A stretch of DNA of 64,000 nt from Gemmatimonadaceae bacterium (GCA_013816855.1 JACDDT010000001.1:23965-87964); one strand, 5' to 3'; shown: positions 7,675-18,684, counted from the stretch's first letter. Numbers and translations are program-made. Notes: generated by a model from the sequence alone, not told the origin.

Positions 7675-8654
7675 AAGTGATTATCCCTCTCGCCGGGAAA
7701 GGCACGCGCCTCCGGCCGCACACGCACATCACTCCGAAGCCGATGATGAAAGTCGCCGGGAAGCCGGTGATGGAATACATCCTCGATGACCTGAAAAAGC
7801 TCGGCAACATCGAGCAGATGGTTTACATCACAGGGCATCTCAAGGAGAAGGTCGAGGATTTCGCGCGCAAGACGCTCGACGTTCCTTCGGTCTTTATCGA
7901 GCAGAAGGTGCAGGACGGCACCGCTGGAGCGGTCGCACTCGCCAAGCCGTACGTCGACCAGCCGGTTCTCATCATTTTCGTCGATACGATCTTCGACGCG
8001 GACCTTTCACTGGTGAACACCGTTGACGCGGACGGCATCATCTGGGTGAAGGAGGTGGAGGACTACCAGCGCTTCGGCGTGGTGGTGACGGACGCAGACA
8101 GCAACATGACGAAGATCGTGGAGAAGCCGACGACTCCGATATCGAAGCGCGCGAACATCGGACTCTATTACATCAAGAATTGGAAGCTGCTGTACGAAGG
8201 CATCGATCACGTTCTCAAACAGCCGAAAAATCAGGGCGAGTATTTCCTCACCGACGCTTTCCAGTACATGATCGACAAGGGTGCGAAAATCCGCGTCGTC
8301 GATGTCGAGGGGTGGTATGACGCGGGTAAAGTGGACACGATGCTCGAGACGAATGAGGTCATGCTCACGAAAGGTCGCAGCCGCCGTCCCAAGGACTGCG
8401 GTGACTCGACTATCATCGAGCCTGTGTACATCGAGGAAGGTGTCACTCTCAAGAGCTCGAAGATTGGCCCGAACGTTTCCATCGGCTCCGGCTCGATCGT
8501 CGAGGGCAGCGAGCTCAGTCACTCGATTGTAGGCGTCAAGGCGCAGATCAGGAAATCTGTTCTGAAGAACTCGCTCATCGGTGACGAATCGGTAGTTGAG
8601 GGGGTGAAGGGCGAGGTCACAGTTTCCGATCATTCGGAAGTCCGGTCATCGTAG
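7671..8654 (+). CDS. Sugar-1-phosphate nucleotidyltransferase with left-handed beta-helix tail
   Basis: A 327-residue nucleotidyltransferase that activates a sugar-1-phosphate to an NDP-sugar in the cytoplasm. The N-terminal signature GKGTRLRPHTHITPKPMM is complete, including the catalytic Arg and Lys. VDTIFDAD gives the metal-binding Asp. From about residue 245 hexapeptide-like repeats (IEPVYIEEGV, SSKIGPNVSIGSGS) form a beta-helix, as in GlmU-like and archaeal-type bifunctional enzymes. It overlaps the upstream cupin as ATGA. The exact sugar (mannose, glucose or other) is undetermined. Confidence 0.9.
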   Translation: MKVIIPLAGKGTRLRPHTHITPKPMMKVAGKPVMEYILDDLKKLGNIEQMVYITGHLKEKVEDFARKTLDVPSVFIEQKVQDGTAGAVALAKPYVDQPVLIIFVDTIFDADLSLVNTVDADGIIWVKEVEDYQRFGVVVTDADSNMTKIVEKPTTPISKRANIGLYYIKNWKLLYEGIDHVLKQPKNQGEYFLTDAFQYMIDKGAKIRVVDVEGWYDAGKVDTMLETNEVMLTKGRSRRPKDCGDSTIIEPVYIEEGVTLKSSKIGPNVSIGSGSIVEGSELSHSIVGVKAQIRKSVLKNSLIGDESVVEGVKGEVTVSDHSEVRSS

Positions 8655-8707
8655 AGCAGAAAGCCCCGCGCCCGAAGCTCGGGCGCAACGTCCTGGCGTT
8701 CGGCGCG

Positions 8708-9886
8708 GTGAGCTTCTTCACCGACATATCCACCGAAATGATCTATCCGCTCATTCCGCTTTTCCTGAGCGGAGTGCTCGGCGCGAACGCGACGTTCGTC
8801 GGAGCGATAGAGGGGGCAGCAGAGACAGTCGCATCGCTGCTGAAGCTCGCCAGCGGATGGATCTCCGATAGAGTCAGCAGACGAAAGGCGCTCGTCGTGA
8901 CCGGTTATGCGCTCGCGTCATTCGTGCGGCCGTTCACTGCGATCGCGCAAAGTGCCGTGCAGGTTCTCGCCATCAGAGTTACTGACAGGGTAGGGAAGGG
9001 AATTCGCAGCTCACCACGCGACGCTCTGCTCGCGGATTCCGTTAGTGCAGAAGCGCGCGGCCGCGCGTTCGGATTTCATTCCGCAGCCGATAACGCGGGC
9101 GCGGTAGTCGGCCCGCTCATCGCGTTTTTCATTTTGCGCTCGCACGGCGTAGGAGTGATGACGGCGGGTCAGCGGCTCTCGCCTTCACAGGAAGCGACGC
9201 TGCGCAGCGTCTTCTGGTGGGCCGCAGTGCCGGCGTTCATAGCACTCATCGTTCTCGTAATTGCGGTGCGTGACGTGGCGAGAAAGGGCGGCGCGAAAGA
9301 CATCGAACCCGAGGTGTCGGGCGCCACCAAGCTTTCCAAGCGTTTCTGGTACTACCTCGGCGTGGTTCTCGTTTTCACTCTCGGGAATTCAACCGACGCG
9401 TTTTTGCTACTACGCGCCAACCAGCTCGGCGTTGCGATCGCGCTGACCCCAATTCTCTGGGCGTCATTCAATGCGATCAAGGCGTCGATCGGAACTTATG
9501 CGGGCGGATTGTCGGATCGCGTCGGAAGAAAGCCGCTCATCGTCGGAGGGTGGATCGTCTACGCCGCAGTTTACCTGGGATTTGCGAAGGCGAGTGCGGC
9601 GTGGCACGCGTGGGCGCTCTTCGCGGTGTACGGACTTTTTTACGCGATGACGGAAGGAGCCGAGCGCGCGCTCGTCGCCGATATTGTGCCCTCGACGAGA
9701 AGAGGAACGGCGTTCGGATGGTACAATCTCTCCATCGGACTCGGCGCATTGCCGGCGTCGCTCATCTTCGGAGCGATTTGGGATAGAGTGAATCCGCAGA
9801 CTGCCTTTGTATTTGGTGCGACGCTCGCGCTGGTTGCTGCGGCGGGGATGGCGTTTGTGGCGCCGGGGAGACCGGCCGCCGCATGA
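8708..9886 (+). CDS. MFS transporter
   Basis: A 12-helix major facilitator protein with the family loop motif GWISDRVSRRK between helices 2 and 3 and a second copy GLSDRVGRKP after helix 7. RVTDRVGKGIRSSPRDAL is characteristic of one bacterial drug/metabolite exporter subgroup. The GTG at 8708 gives 392 residues but has no ribosome site. The frame stays open upstream to 8600, and the residues before the GTG (PKLGRNVLAFGA) look like the conserved family N-terminus. No ATG, GTG or TTG exists in that extension, so translation may begin at a rare codon such as ATC at 8648, which has GGAAG 7 nt before it. Substrate unknown. Confidence 0.85.
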   Translation: MSFFTDISTEMIYPLIPLFLSGVLGANATFVGAIEGAAETVASLLKLASGWISDRVSRRKALVVTGYALASFVRPFTAIAQSAVQVLAIRVTDRVGKGIRSSPRDALLADSVSAEARGRAFGFHSAADNAGAVVGPLIAFFILRSHGVGVMTAGQRLSPSQEATLRSVFWWAAVPAFIALIVLVIAVRDVARKGGAKDIEPEVSGATKLSKRFWYYLGVVLVFTLGNSTDAFLLLRANQLGVAIALTPILWASFNAIKASIGTYAGGLSDRVGRKPLIVGGWIVYAAVYLGFAKASAAWHAWALFAVYGLFYAMTEGAERALVADIVPSTRRGTAFGWYNLSIGLGALPASLIFGAIWDRVNPQTAFVFGATLALVAAAGMAFVAPGRPAAA

Positions 9887-9927
9887 GCGGATTCACGGTC
9901 GCGCGAAAAAATCGATTCGCGGTTGGG

Positions 9928-9960
9928 AACTGAGACGGAACACGTACCAGCTGTCAGTAG
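9928..9960 (+). repeat. Left inverted-repeat arm
   Basis: The arm begins AACTGAGACGGAACACGTAC and ends TCAGTAG. It matches the reverse complement of 10491-10523 with four mismatches. A weaker second match continues inward: TGCGCAGTT at about 9967-9975 against the reverse complement of GTTAACTGCGCTACT. Confidence 0.8.
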
Positions 9961-10075
9961 CCCGGTTGCGCAGTTGTTCAGTCAACGACTAGGTGACGCC
10001 ACGATTGCGTTAAAACGAGTGTGATGAAAGTGCTCTGATGACGGGTCGAGCCTGGTTTGAATGCTTTTTTAGAGC

Positions 10076-10504
10076 GTGAGTGACTTCAAGAAGCTCAAGG
10101 TGTGGCGAAAGTCGCACGCTCTCGCACTGAATGTTCATCGCGTGGCGACGCGCATCAGGGGACGGGATCAAATCGCTCTTCGCAGTCAGATGCTGCGTGC
10201 TGCGATGTCTGTCCCCGCAAATATTGTGGAAGGTACCGGTAAGGGATCGGCAGCGGAGTTTTGCCGCTACCTCAGCATCGCGGTCGGATCCACGTCAGAG
10301 CTCGAGTATCACCTCATGGTGGGCCGCGACCTTCGGGTCCTTTCGAATACAGACTTTGACTCGCTGCACGGTGAGGCCGTTGAGATCCGCAGAATGCTCT
10401 GCGGCTTGATCTCAAAAGTGAAGTCTCCAACATCCCGGCCGCCGGCGCAGGAGCGTCGGCGAGTAGTTAACTGCGCTACTGGCTGCTGTGCTACTGGCAA
10501 CTGA
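10076..10504 (+). CDS. Four-helix-bundle protein, S23/IVS family
   Basis: A 142-residue protein of the 23S-rRNA-intervening-sequence (four helix bundle) family. The diagnostic opening is DFKKLKVWRKSHALALNVH, followed by LRSQMLRAAMSVPANIVEG, the helix-turn typical of the family. The gene starts with GTG. The last 12 or so residues (NCATGCCATGN) are encoded by the right inverted repeat and a 15-nt tandem repeat, so they are probably not part of the ancestral fold. The biochemical function is unknown; relatives include the accessory Avd protein of diversity-generating retroelements. No retroelement reverse transcriptase is nearby. Confidence 0.85.
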   Translation: MSDFKKLKVWRKSHALALNVHRVATRIRGRDQIALRSQMLRAAMSVPANIVEGTGKGSAAEFCRYLSIAVGSTSELEYHLMVGRDLRVLSNTDFDSLHGEAVEIRRMLCGLISKVKSPTSRPPAQERRRVVNCATGCCATGN

Positions 10505-10523
10505 TACGTGTTCAGTCTCAGTT
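10491..10523 (-). repeat. Right inverted-repeat arm
   Basis: This arm reads CTACTGGCAACTGATACGTG then TTCAGTCTCAGTT and is the inverted partner of 9928-9960. It overlaps the stop codon of the four-helix-bundle gene. A 15-nt tandem duplication (TGYGCTACTGGC copies at 10472 and 10487) leads into it. Confidence 0.8.
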
Positions 10524-10544
10524 GCAGTTAGCAATTAGCAGTTA
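10524..10544. repeat. Three-copy heptamer tandem repeat GCARTTA
   Basis: GCAGTTA, GCAATTA and GCAGTTA follow one another directly outside the right arm. The last unit contains the TAA stop codon of the convergent ybdD-like gene, so the repeat abuts that gene exactly. No such array is present outside the left arm. Confidence 0.8.
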
Positions 10545-10733
10545 GCAGCACCTCGAGCCCGCTTTTGCGTAGCGGTCGTTGAGCCGCTGCATCGCGAATT
10601 CCCCGCGGGTCAGCGGTTTTTCACCCGGATGCGATGCGAGAAAATGCTCGAGATACCCTTCGTAATCGGGTACACCGATCACGAAGCGCAGCGTGCGCGC
10701 GGCCCGTGATATAAACTGGGCGAGCTGCGTCAT
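10542..10733 (-). CDS. YbdD/YjiX family small protein
   Basis: A 63-residue protein with the family landmarks VGVPDYEGYLEHFLASHPGE, then LTRGEFAMQRLNDRY, and the strictly placed C-terminal SRCC. YbdD/YjiX proteins accompany CstA/BtsT transporters and are needed for their pyruvate or peptide uptake in Enterobacteria. The ATG at 10733 overlaps the stop of the upstream S9 peptidase as ATGA, and the cstA gene lies upstream of that peptidase. A longer frame starting at 10856 would lie inside the peptidase gene and is not credible. Confidence 0.9.
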   Translation of the reverse strand: MTQLAQFISRAARTLRFVIGVPDYEGYLEHFLASHPGEKPLTRGEFAMQRLNDRYAKAGSRCC

Positions 10734-13083
10734 TTCTTCGGCGCCCCTTCCGGCAGCCAACGCTCGAAGAGGTCGAATATCCGGTTGTACTCGTCCGTCC
10801 ACGAATCCGGCCGCACGAAAGCGTGACGCTCGACGGGATACGACGCGAGCCACCAATTCGTCTTGCCGAGCTCGATGAGACGCTGCTCGAGACGAACGAT
10901 GTCGATGTACTCGACGTTGTCGTCGATCATTCCGTGCAGCATGAGGAGAGGGTCCTCGAGTCCCTGCGCAAAATAGATCGGCGAAGACTGGCGATACGCG
11001 AGCGAATCACTTTGCGGCAGATTCAGGATGTTCGAGGTGTACCCATTGTTGTAATGCGCCCAATCGGTGACGCTGCGGATGGCCGCCCCAGCGCCGAAAT
11101 GTTTCGGCTCCGTGAACAACGCCATCAGTGTAATGAATCCGCCATAGCTGCCGCCGTAGAGGCCGACGCGCTCGGGATCGATGTGGTAAGTCGCGTTCAG
11201 ATACTTGGACGCATCGACCTGGTCCTGCAGGTCGCGCCCGCCCATGTGACGATAAATGGCCGTCCGCCAATCGCGACCGTATCCATCCGAGCCGCGGTAA
11301 TCCACATCGAGGACGACGTACCCATGCGCGGCGAGATACTGATTGAACTGATACTCCCGCGGATACTCGGACCAGAAATTTCCGACGTTGTGGAGATAAC
11401 CGGCGCCGTGAACGAAGATCACCGCCGCGCCATTCGGCTTCGCGCCCATATCGGACGGCCGGTAGATGTGCGCCGGCACCTGCACGCCATCGGAGGCGGG
11501 AATGCTCACGATCTCCGGGACGATCCAATTGTGCGAAAGCCATTCCGGCGTAGGTGAGGTCGTGAGCTGAGCCGTCTCCGCGCCCGGATGGTTCGCGAGC
11601 ACGAACAGCTCGGGCGGACGATTTACGTACGAGTACACGTCGGCGACGAGACGTTTGTCGGGGGAGACGACGGCTGTGTGCTTGCCGGGTTTGGTCGTGA
11701 TTTTCTCTCGAGCCCCGCCATTGACCGACATCCTGAAGAGATGCTGATCGAATGGCGACGGCTCATTCGTCGTTAAATAGAAAGTCCGTTCATCCCGCGA
11801 CATTGCGACATCCCTTACCTCCCATCTCCCACGCGTGAGCTGCCGGGTATCGGTACCGTCAGCATTCGTGGTGTAGAGGTGGCTGAAACCGTCGCGCTCG
11901 GATACATACCAGAGGCGGTGTCCGTGATCGAACCACCCGCCGCACCCGAAGCAAGGCCCGCCGACCCACGCGCTGTCGCGCAAAGTGTCGAGCGCTTTCA
12001 TTCTGCCATTTCCATCGATGCTGTAAAGCGTTTGAATCTTGTTGTCTGTGCTGTGCGAGAAGAACGCAGCGCGATCACCGCTCTCGTTCCAGCCTAGGAA
12101 CATCACGCCGGGCTGGCCATCCGCATCATTGCCGCTGAGCAGGATGGATGAAGACGAGTCGCCCGGGAAAACGGACAACCATTTCACCGAGCCTGTCGTG
12201 ACGTCGAGCAATCCGACACGGCCTTTGGAGGCGGCGTCGCCGACGTTGGTGCGGCCCTGAATCTCCTCTTCGTAGCCGCTCCGCGTAATAAACGACGGGA
12301 CGTGGGTGCGGCGCGCTCCGTCAGCCGCGTTCGTCGTCGTGAAAAGGGCAGTGCGTCCCAGCGGCGAGATCGACATCTCGTCGATGGACTCGCCCTTGTT
12401 CAGGTAAACCGGTTTGACAGCGAGCGACGCGCGAAGAGCGCGATCGGCCTTTTGAATGCTGTCGGCGCGGAGAAGGTCACGAACCGACTGGAAGAGCTCG
12501 CGCTGCTGTTTAGCGAGCGAGCCGCGCTGCCCCGCGTACGTAGTGGCAGAATCCACCGGTGCCGGCCCTTGGCGGATATCAGTGAGCTGCCTGAGAAACC
12601 CGCTGGCAAGGTCGATCGAATAAATGTTGTCGTCACGGGTGAAGTACATCGCCTTATCCCCGACACCGAACTGCGGATTCCGCTCTGCGCCGACGGTTTG
12701 CGTGAGGCGGCGGGATGTTCCCGTGGCAAGGTTCGTCACGTACAGATCGCCGCCGTAACTGACCGATGCGAGCCGCTTTTCGTGCGAGAAGCCGGCAAGG
12801 AAAAACGTCGCACCGGTAGAATCCTGCGCCGGAATGGAAACGCGCTCCGGTTTGGAGCCCCGCGCGGCGCGCACACGGAAAAGTGTCGGCTGCTCGTAAA
12901 ATGGCCGCCCCGGTTCGAGCCACGTGAAGTAGATCCACTTGCTGTCCGCGCTCCATCGCACATTCCCGGGCGCACGCCCGTAAAGCTCCGGGCCCCGCAT
13001 CATGTTCTTGATAGAGAAATCAAATGCCGGCTGCTGCGCAGAAAGTGGTGCGGCGAGGAGAGCGAAGACAAAGAAAGCTTTTT

Positions 13084-13087
<4 letters not shown>
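10730..13087 (-). CDS. Secreted S9 dipeptidyl-peptidase IV-like prolyl oligopeptidase
   Basis: A 785-residue serine peptidase with a clear signal peptide (MKKAFFVFALLAAPLSAQ). The N-terminal two thirds is a beta-propeller with repeated Tyr/Trp-rich blades. The C-terminal alpha/beta hydrolase has Ser647 in GGSYGG, the catalytic Asp in HGMIDDNV near 722 and His755 in VERHAF; the spacing matches dipeptidyl-peptidase IV. It would release dipeptides from peptides outside the inner membrane. It overlaps cstA upstream and ybdD downstream by four bases each, so it is translationally coupled to a peptide/pyruvate-type transporter. Confidence 0.93.
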
Positions 13088-15159
<2,072 letters not shown>

Positions 15160-15222
15160 TCGGCTGCGCTGAAATTGAGGAGCGGTTAACTTTCCCGCAA
15201 TCATCCGACCCCGACGCGCATA

Positions 15223-15855
15223 GTGCGATCCGCCACCTTCCCGATCTTCACCGCCTTTCTTTTCGGCTGCGCCACCGCTCCTGCGGCGAACACCTCGCGG
15301 CCGGCGACGACCACCCGTCCCCTCGAAATGCTCGTGGGCCAGTCGGTTCTCGTGCTGCCCACCCAGTATCTCTCTTTCGGCGACAGTCTCGGGTGGAGGA
15401 CGTCGGTGCTTCGGCGCGCGGAGTATCTCGCGGGTCTCGACGACGAAATCGGCTTTGCACTCGGCGAGCGCGGCCTTTCCCGGAAGTGGACTTTCGCCAA
15501 CGCCATTTCGCGTGTCGCGCATAACAACGCGACGATGGTCGCCGATCCGCACGCACTCTCCGCGGAATCTTTGCGTGAGCGGGTCGCTCTCGAAGAAACG
15601 CTCAAGGAGCCGCTCGGCTCGCAGATACGCTCCCTGCTCGCGCTCGAGAACGGGCGGTTTGTGCTCCTCCCGGTAGAGCTTCGCACCGAAAGCGCGAATG
15701 GTACGGGCGTTGCCGTTCTCAAGCTTATGCTGGTGGATGCGCGGCTCGCCAAAGTGAAGTGGATCGGTGAAGTTCGCAGCGAGCGCCTGGGGAAATTCTC
15801 GCCGGCGATTGCGGCGAGCATTGCTTCGCATCTCGCCGATCTCATCGCGCCCTAA
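15223..15855 (+). CDS. Hypothetical lipoprotein
   Basis: A 210-residue protein with a short lipoprotein signal: FLFGC near residues 12-16 is a plausible lipobox. The mature part is Ala/Thr-rich at first and then mixed alpha/beta without a motif I recognise. Alternating hydrophobic strands such as GRFVLLPVELRTE and AVLKLMLVDARL suggest a periplasmic beta-rich fold. The GTG at 15223 is the only sensible start. It diverges from cstA across 63 nt and its TAA abuts the next gene's ATG. Confidence 0.65.
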   Translation: MRSATFPIFTAFLFGCATAPAANTSRPATTTRPLEMLVGQSVLVLPTQYLSFGDSLGWRTSVLRRAEYLAGLDDEIGFALGERGLSRKWTFANAISRVAHNNATMVADPHALSAESLRERVALEETLKEPLGSQIRSLLALENGRFVLLPVELRTESANGTGVAVLKLMLVDARLAKVKWIGEVRSERLGKFSPAIAASIASHLADLIAP

Positions 15856-16689
15856 ATGAGCGTAGAGGCCGTCTCGGTTTTTCACGTCTCCGATTTGCAC
15901 TTCGGGCGGCCGGCCGTCCCCGAGCAGATCGAGGCCATCGAGGAGATTATCCAAGCCGAGCGCTTCGATGTCGTGGCAATCTCCGGCGACCACTCGCAGC
16001 GCGCGCGCGCGGGGGAGTTCCAGCGGGCGGCGGTATTCATCCGCGACGCGGAGAAGGTGAGCAAGGTGATAACGATTCCCGGCAACCACGACGTGGCATG
16101 GTGGCGCGCGCCATTGGGATTCGGCAAGAAGGGAAAGGTCTACGAGTGGTATCGCCGCTTTATCACACCCGAGCTTGAGCCGGTGCTTAGCGTTCCGGGC
16201 GCTACTTTCGTGGGCATCAACACATCGCACGGGGTGACGCGGCGCACTCTCACCTGGAACCTGCGCGACATCTCCATCATCGGCGATGTGAGGAAGGCCC
16301 AGCTAACCCGCGCGAAGGAAGCGTTCCAGAAGGGGCCGGTCACTGCAGCTCGCGTGATCGTGATGCATCACAATCCGGTGCGAGGTCAGCTTTCGGGACG
16401 ACACGGGCTCAAGCACACGAAGAAGATTCTTGGGGCGTTCGCGGAGATGGGGGTGGATCTCATTCTATGCGGCCACGACCACCAGGAGTCCGTGCACTAC
16501 ATCGAGCACACCAAGAAAGGGACGGTGGTCTCGACAGCCGGAACCGTCTCGAACCGCTCGCGCGGCGGACGTCCGTCGTCGGTGAACATCATCTTCATCA
16601 AGCCGGAGACCATCGAAGTCGTAACGCGGATATGGGCACCCGACGCGCACACCTTCGTGAAGGGGCCGCATGAGGTCTTCAAGCGTTGA
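15856..16689 (+). CDS. Calcineurin-like metallophosphoesterase
   Basis: A 277-residue cytoplasmic phosphoesterase with every family metal-binding block in order: DLHFG (near residue 13), GDHSQR, GNHDVAWW, HHNPVRG and GHDHQESVHY. The block GDHSQ replaces the commoner GDLTQ, but the Asp is kept. The substrate could be a cyclic nucleotide or a nucleic acid end. The ATG directly follows the lipoprotein stop and the gene ends in a TGATG overlap with the SprT-like gene. Confidence 0.9.
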   Translation: MSVEAVSVFHVSDLHFGRPAVPEQIEAIEEIIQAERFDVVAISGDHSQRARAGEFQRAAVFIRDAEKVSKVITIPGNHDVAWWRAPLGFGKKGKVYEWYRRFITPELEPVLSVPGATFVGINTSHGVTRRTLTWNLRDISIIGDVRKAQLTRAKEAFQKGPVTAARVIVMHHNPVRGQLSGRHGLKHTKKILGAFAEMGVDLILCGHDHQESVHYIEHTKKGTVVSTAGTVSNRSRGGRPSSVNIIFIKPETIEVVTRIWAPDAHTFVKGPHEVFKR

Positions 16690-17372
16690 TGGCTCTCTTT
16701 GATTGGGGCCAGCTTGCTTTCGCTCTCGACGAAGACCCGCCCCAAAACGCTCAAGAGCTCGAGCAGCGGCTGCGCGAGCTGGGGCTGGGCACGATGCATC
16801 GCGTGAAGCTCACTAGGAATCGCACGGTCGTCGTTAGTCACGGCCGCGGAGAGCTGCGCATTCACCACAGCTTTCTGACCGCGTCGGAAGACGTGTGGCG
16901 CGCCGTGATCGCCTTCGTGCACGCCCGCAGCAAAGTGAAACGATCGGAAGCGCGGCAGAAGATTCTTGCGTTTCCCATCCAGGCTCCCGACGTGCCGGTT
17001 CGCCGGCGTGCACCGGAAAAAACCGATCCGCGTGACGAGCCGCTGGTCGAGGAGCTGAGGAAACTCCACGGCCTCTACAACCGCGATCAGTTTGGCGGCA
17101 AGCTCAAAGATGTTTCCATCCGCGTTTCCCGGCGCATGAAATCGCGCCTGGGGCACTATACCAAGACCGATGAGTTCGGACCGGCGGAAATCGCGATCAG
17201 CCGCAGGCACGTCAAGCGCGACGGGTGGAACGAGGCGTCGCATACGCTACTCCACGAGATGGTTCATCAATGGCAGGATGAACAAGGGCTCGGCTTGAAT
17301 CACGGCTCCCAGTTCCGCGCCAAGGCCCGCGCCATCGGTATCACCCCCGCGGCTTGTAGAGCCGTCGCTTAA
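16689..17372 (+). CDS. SprT-like zinc metalloprotease
   Basis: A 227-residue protein whose C-terminal half is a SprT-like domain. The zinc site is HEMVH at residues 189-193 with a third histidine at 205 in NHGSQF. The N-terminal 110 residues are charged and contain no domain I recognise. Bacterial SprT proteins are poorly characterised; eukaryotic SPRTN cleaves DNA-protein crosslinks. The ATG at 16689 sits in a TGATG overlap with the metallophosphoesterase, which is preferable to the TTG three bases earlier. Confidence 0.85.
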   Translation: MALFDWGQLAFALDEDPPQNAQELEQRLRELGLGTMHRVKLTRNRTVVVSHGRGELRIHHSFLTASEDVWRAVIAFVHARSKVKRSEARQKILAFPIQAPDVPVRRRAPEKTDPRDEPLVEELRKLHGLYNRDQFGGKLKDVSIRVSRRMKSRLGHYTKTDEFGPAEIAISRRHVKRDGWNEASHTLLHEMVHQWQDEQGLGLNHGSQFRAKARAIGITPAACRAVA

Positions 17373-17381
17373 CAACTGATT

Positions 17382-17411
17382 TTGCCCGCCAGTACACGGC
17401 GCGGCTAACTT
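17382..17411 (+). promoter_or_regulatory. Promoter of gcdH giving a probable leaderless transcript
   Basis: TTGCCC (17382-17387), an 18-nt spacer, and TAACTT (17406-17411) precede the ATG at 17417 by only 5 nt. Transcription would start at or next to the start codon. No Shine-Dalgarno is present. Confidence 0.55.
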
Positions 17412-17416
17412 TCAGA

Positions 17417-18592
17417 ATGGCCACCGACTTCTACAACATCGATTCCGCGCTATCCGAAGAGGAGCGCGCCGTCCGTGACAGCATCCGCCAATTCGTGGAT
17501 GACAAAGTCATCCCCGTCATCGGCAAAGCATATATAGAAGGGAAGTTCCCGAAGGAGATCATTGCGCCGATGGCAGAACTCGGCGTCTTCGGGGCGAATT
17601 TGCCGGAAGAATACGGGTGCGCGGGGCTCAACAACGTCGCGTACGGCCTCATCATGCAGGAGCTCGAGCGCGGGGATTCGGGCGTTCGCTCGTTCGCTTC
17701 GGTTCAGGGCGCGTTGGTGATGTACCCGGTGTTCGCATTCGGCTCTGAAGAGCAGAAGAAGGAATACCTGCCGAAAATGGCGCGCGGCGAAATTATCGGC
17801 TGTTTCGGTCTCACCGAGCCCGATTACGGCTCTGATCCTTCGGGGATGATCACTACCGCGCGCGAGCAAGCCGACGGAAGCTGGCTTCTGAACGGCGCGA
17901 AGATGTGGATCACGAACGGGTCAACCGCCCAGGTTGCGATCGTTTGGGCAAAAACGGGCGAGGACAAATCACCCTCTTCGATTCGGGGATTCATCGTCCC
18001 CACGAATTCACCAGGCTTCACCGCCCGCGACCAGAAGGGAAAGCTTTCCCTTCGCGCTTCGGATACGAGCGAACTCGTGATGCAGGACGTCCGTCTTCCT
18101 GCCAACGCGATTCTCCCAAAGTCAGGGGGGCTGAAGAGTCCGCTCATGTGTCTCACCCAGGCGCGCTACGGAATAGCGTGGGGGGCGCTCGGGGCGGCTA
18201 TAGGTTGCTACGAAGAAGCGGTGAGCTACGCCACGAACCGGGTAATGTTCAAGAAGCCGATCGCATCGTTTCAGATTCAGCAGCAACGCCTCGCCGAGAT
18301 GCTTACTGAGATCGTGAAGGCTCAGCTGCTGGTGCTGCATCTAGGTCGCCTCAAGGACGCGGGGACTTTTTCGCCGCAGCAGGTCTCCCTCGCCAAGCGC
18401 AATAACGTCAGCATCGCGACCGATATCGCGCGCGAAGCGCGTCGCCTGCTCGGCGCTAATGGAATTCTCGCCGAATACGCGTCGATGCGGCACATGGCGA
18501 ACCTCGAGAGCGTCTACACCTATGAAGGGACTCACGACATACACACTCTCATCCTTGGGCAGGCGATTACCGGTATTAACGCATTTGAATAG
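17417..18592 (+). CDS. gcdH: Glutaryl-CoA dehydrogenase
   Basis: An FAD-dependent acyl-CoA dehydrogenase of 391 residues that oxidises and decarboxylates glutaryl-CoA to crotonyl-CoA. The family blocks CFGLTEPDYGSDPSGM and MWITNGS are present. The catalytic base is Glu370 in YEGTHDIH, and Arg91 in GVRSFASVQ corresponds to the arginine that binds the substrate carboxylate in characterised glutaryl-CoA dehydrogenases. Both support glutaryl-CoA rather than a simple acyl-CoA. Electrons would pass to the ETF encoded about 1 kb downstream. A TAACTT -10 box lies 5 nt before the start. Confidence 0.92.
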   Translation: MATDFYNIDSALSEEERAVRDSIRQFVDDKVIPVIGKAYIEGKFPKEIIAPMAELGVFGANLPEEYGCAGLNNVAYGLIMQELERGDSGVRSFASVQGALVMYPVFAFGSEEQKKEYLPKMARGEIIGCFGLTEPDYGSDPSGMITTAREQADGSWLLNGAKMWITNGSTAQVAIVWAKTGEDKSPSSIRGFIVPTNSPGFTARDQKGKLSLRASDTSELVMQDVRLPANAILPKSGGLKSPLMCLTQARYGIAWGALGAAIGCYEEAVSYATNRVMFKKPIASFQIQQQRLAEMLTEIVKAQLLVLHLGRLKDAGTFSPQQVSLAKRNNVSIATDIAREARRLLGANGILAEYASMRHMANLESVYTYEGTHDIHTLILGQAITGINAFE

Positions 18593-18684
18593 GCCATTCT
18601 GACGCTCCGCTGACGCTGGCCGCCGATGTTAGGCGCGCGGGTGATGCAGAGCGGAGCGGACGGAAGGTGATGGCTGGAAAAAGC

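Larger units (their letters stand above)
9928..10523. mobile_element. Inverted-repeat-bounded four-helix-bundle locus (IVS-like)
   Basis: A 596-bp segment is bounded by 33-bp arms that are inverted copies (29 of 33 identical by eye) and encloses a single four-helix-bundle gene. Intervening sequences in 23S rRNA genes of some bacteria have the same design: terminal complementary repeats around an S23-type gene. Here the segment is intergenic, between the MFS gene and the cstA operon. I see no transposase and no clear target duplication, so mobility is inferred only. Confidence 0.5.

Noticed and set aside
10076..10504. Diversity-generating retroelement accessory gene (avd)
   Set aside because: The protein is of the same broad family, but no reverse transcriptase or template/variable repeat pair lies nearby.
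10524..10550. Possible CRISPR array from the short repeats
   Set aside because: Units are 7 bp without spacers, and no cas genes are present.
15160..16230. N-terminal extension of the cstA frame to 1048 residues
   Set aside because: It runs antisense through the lipoprotein and metallophosphoesterase genes, which have clear motifs, and CstA is normally about 700 residues.
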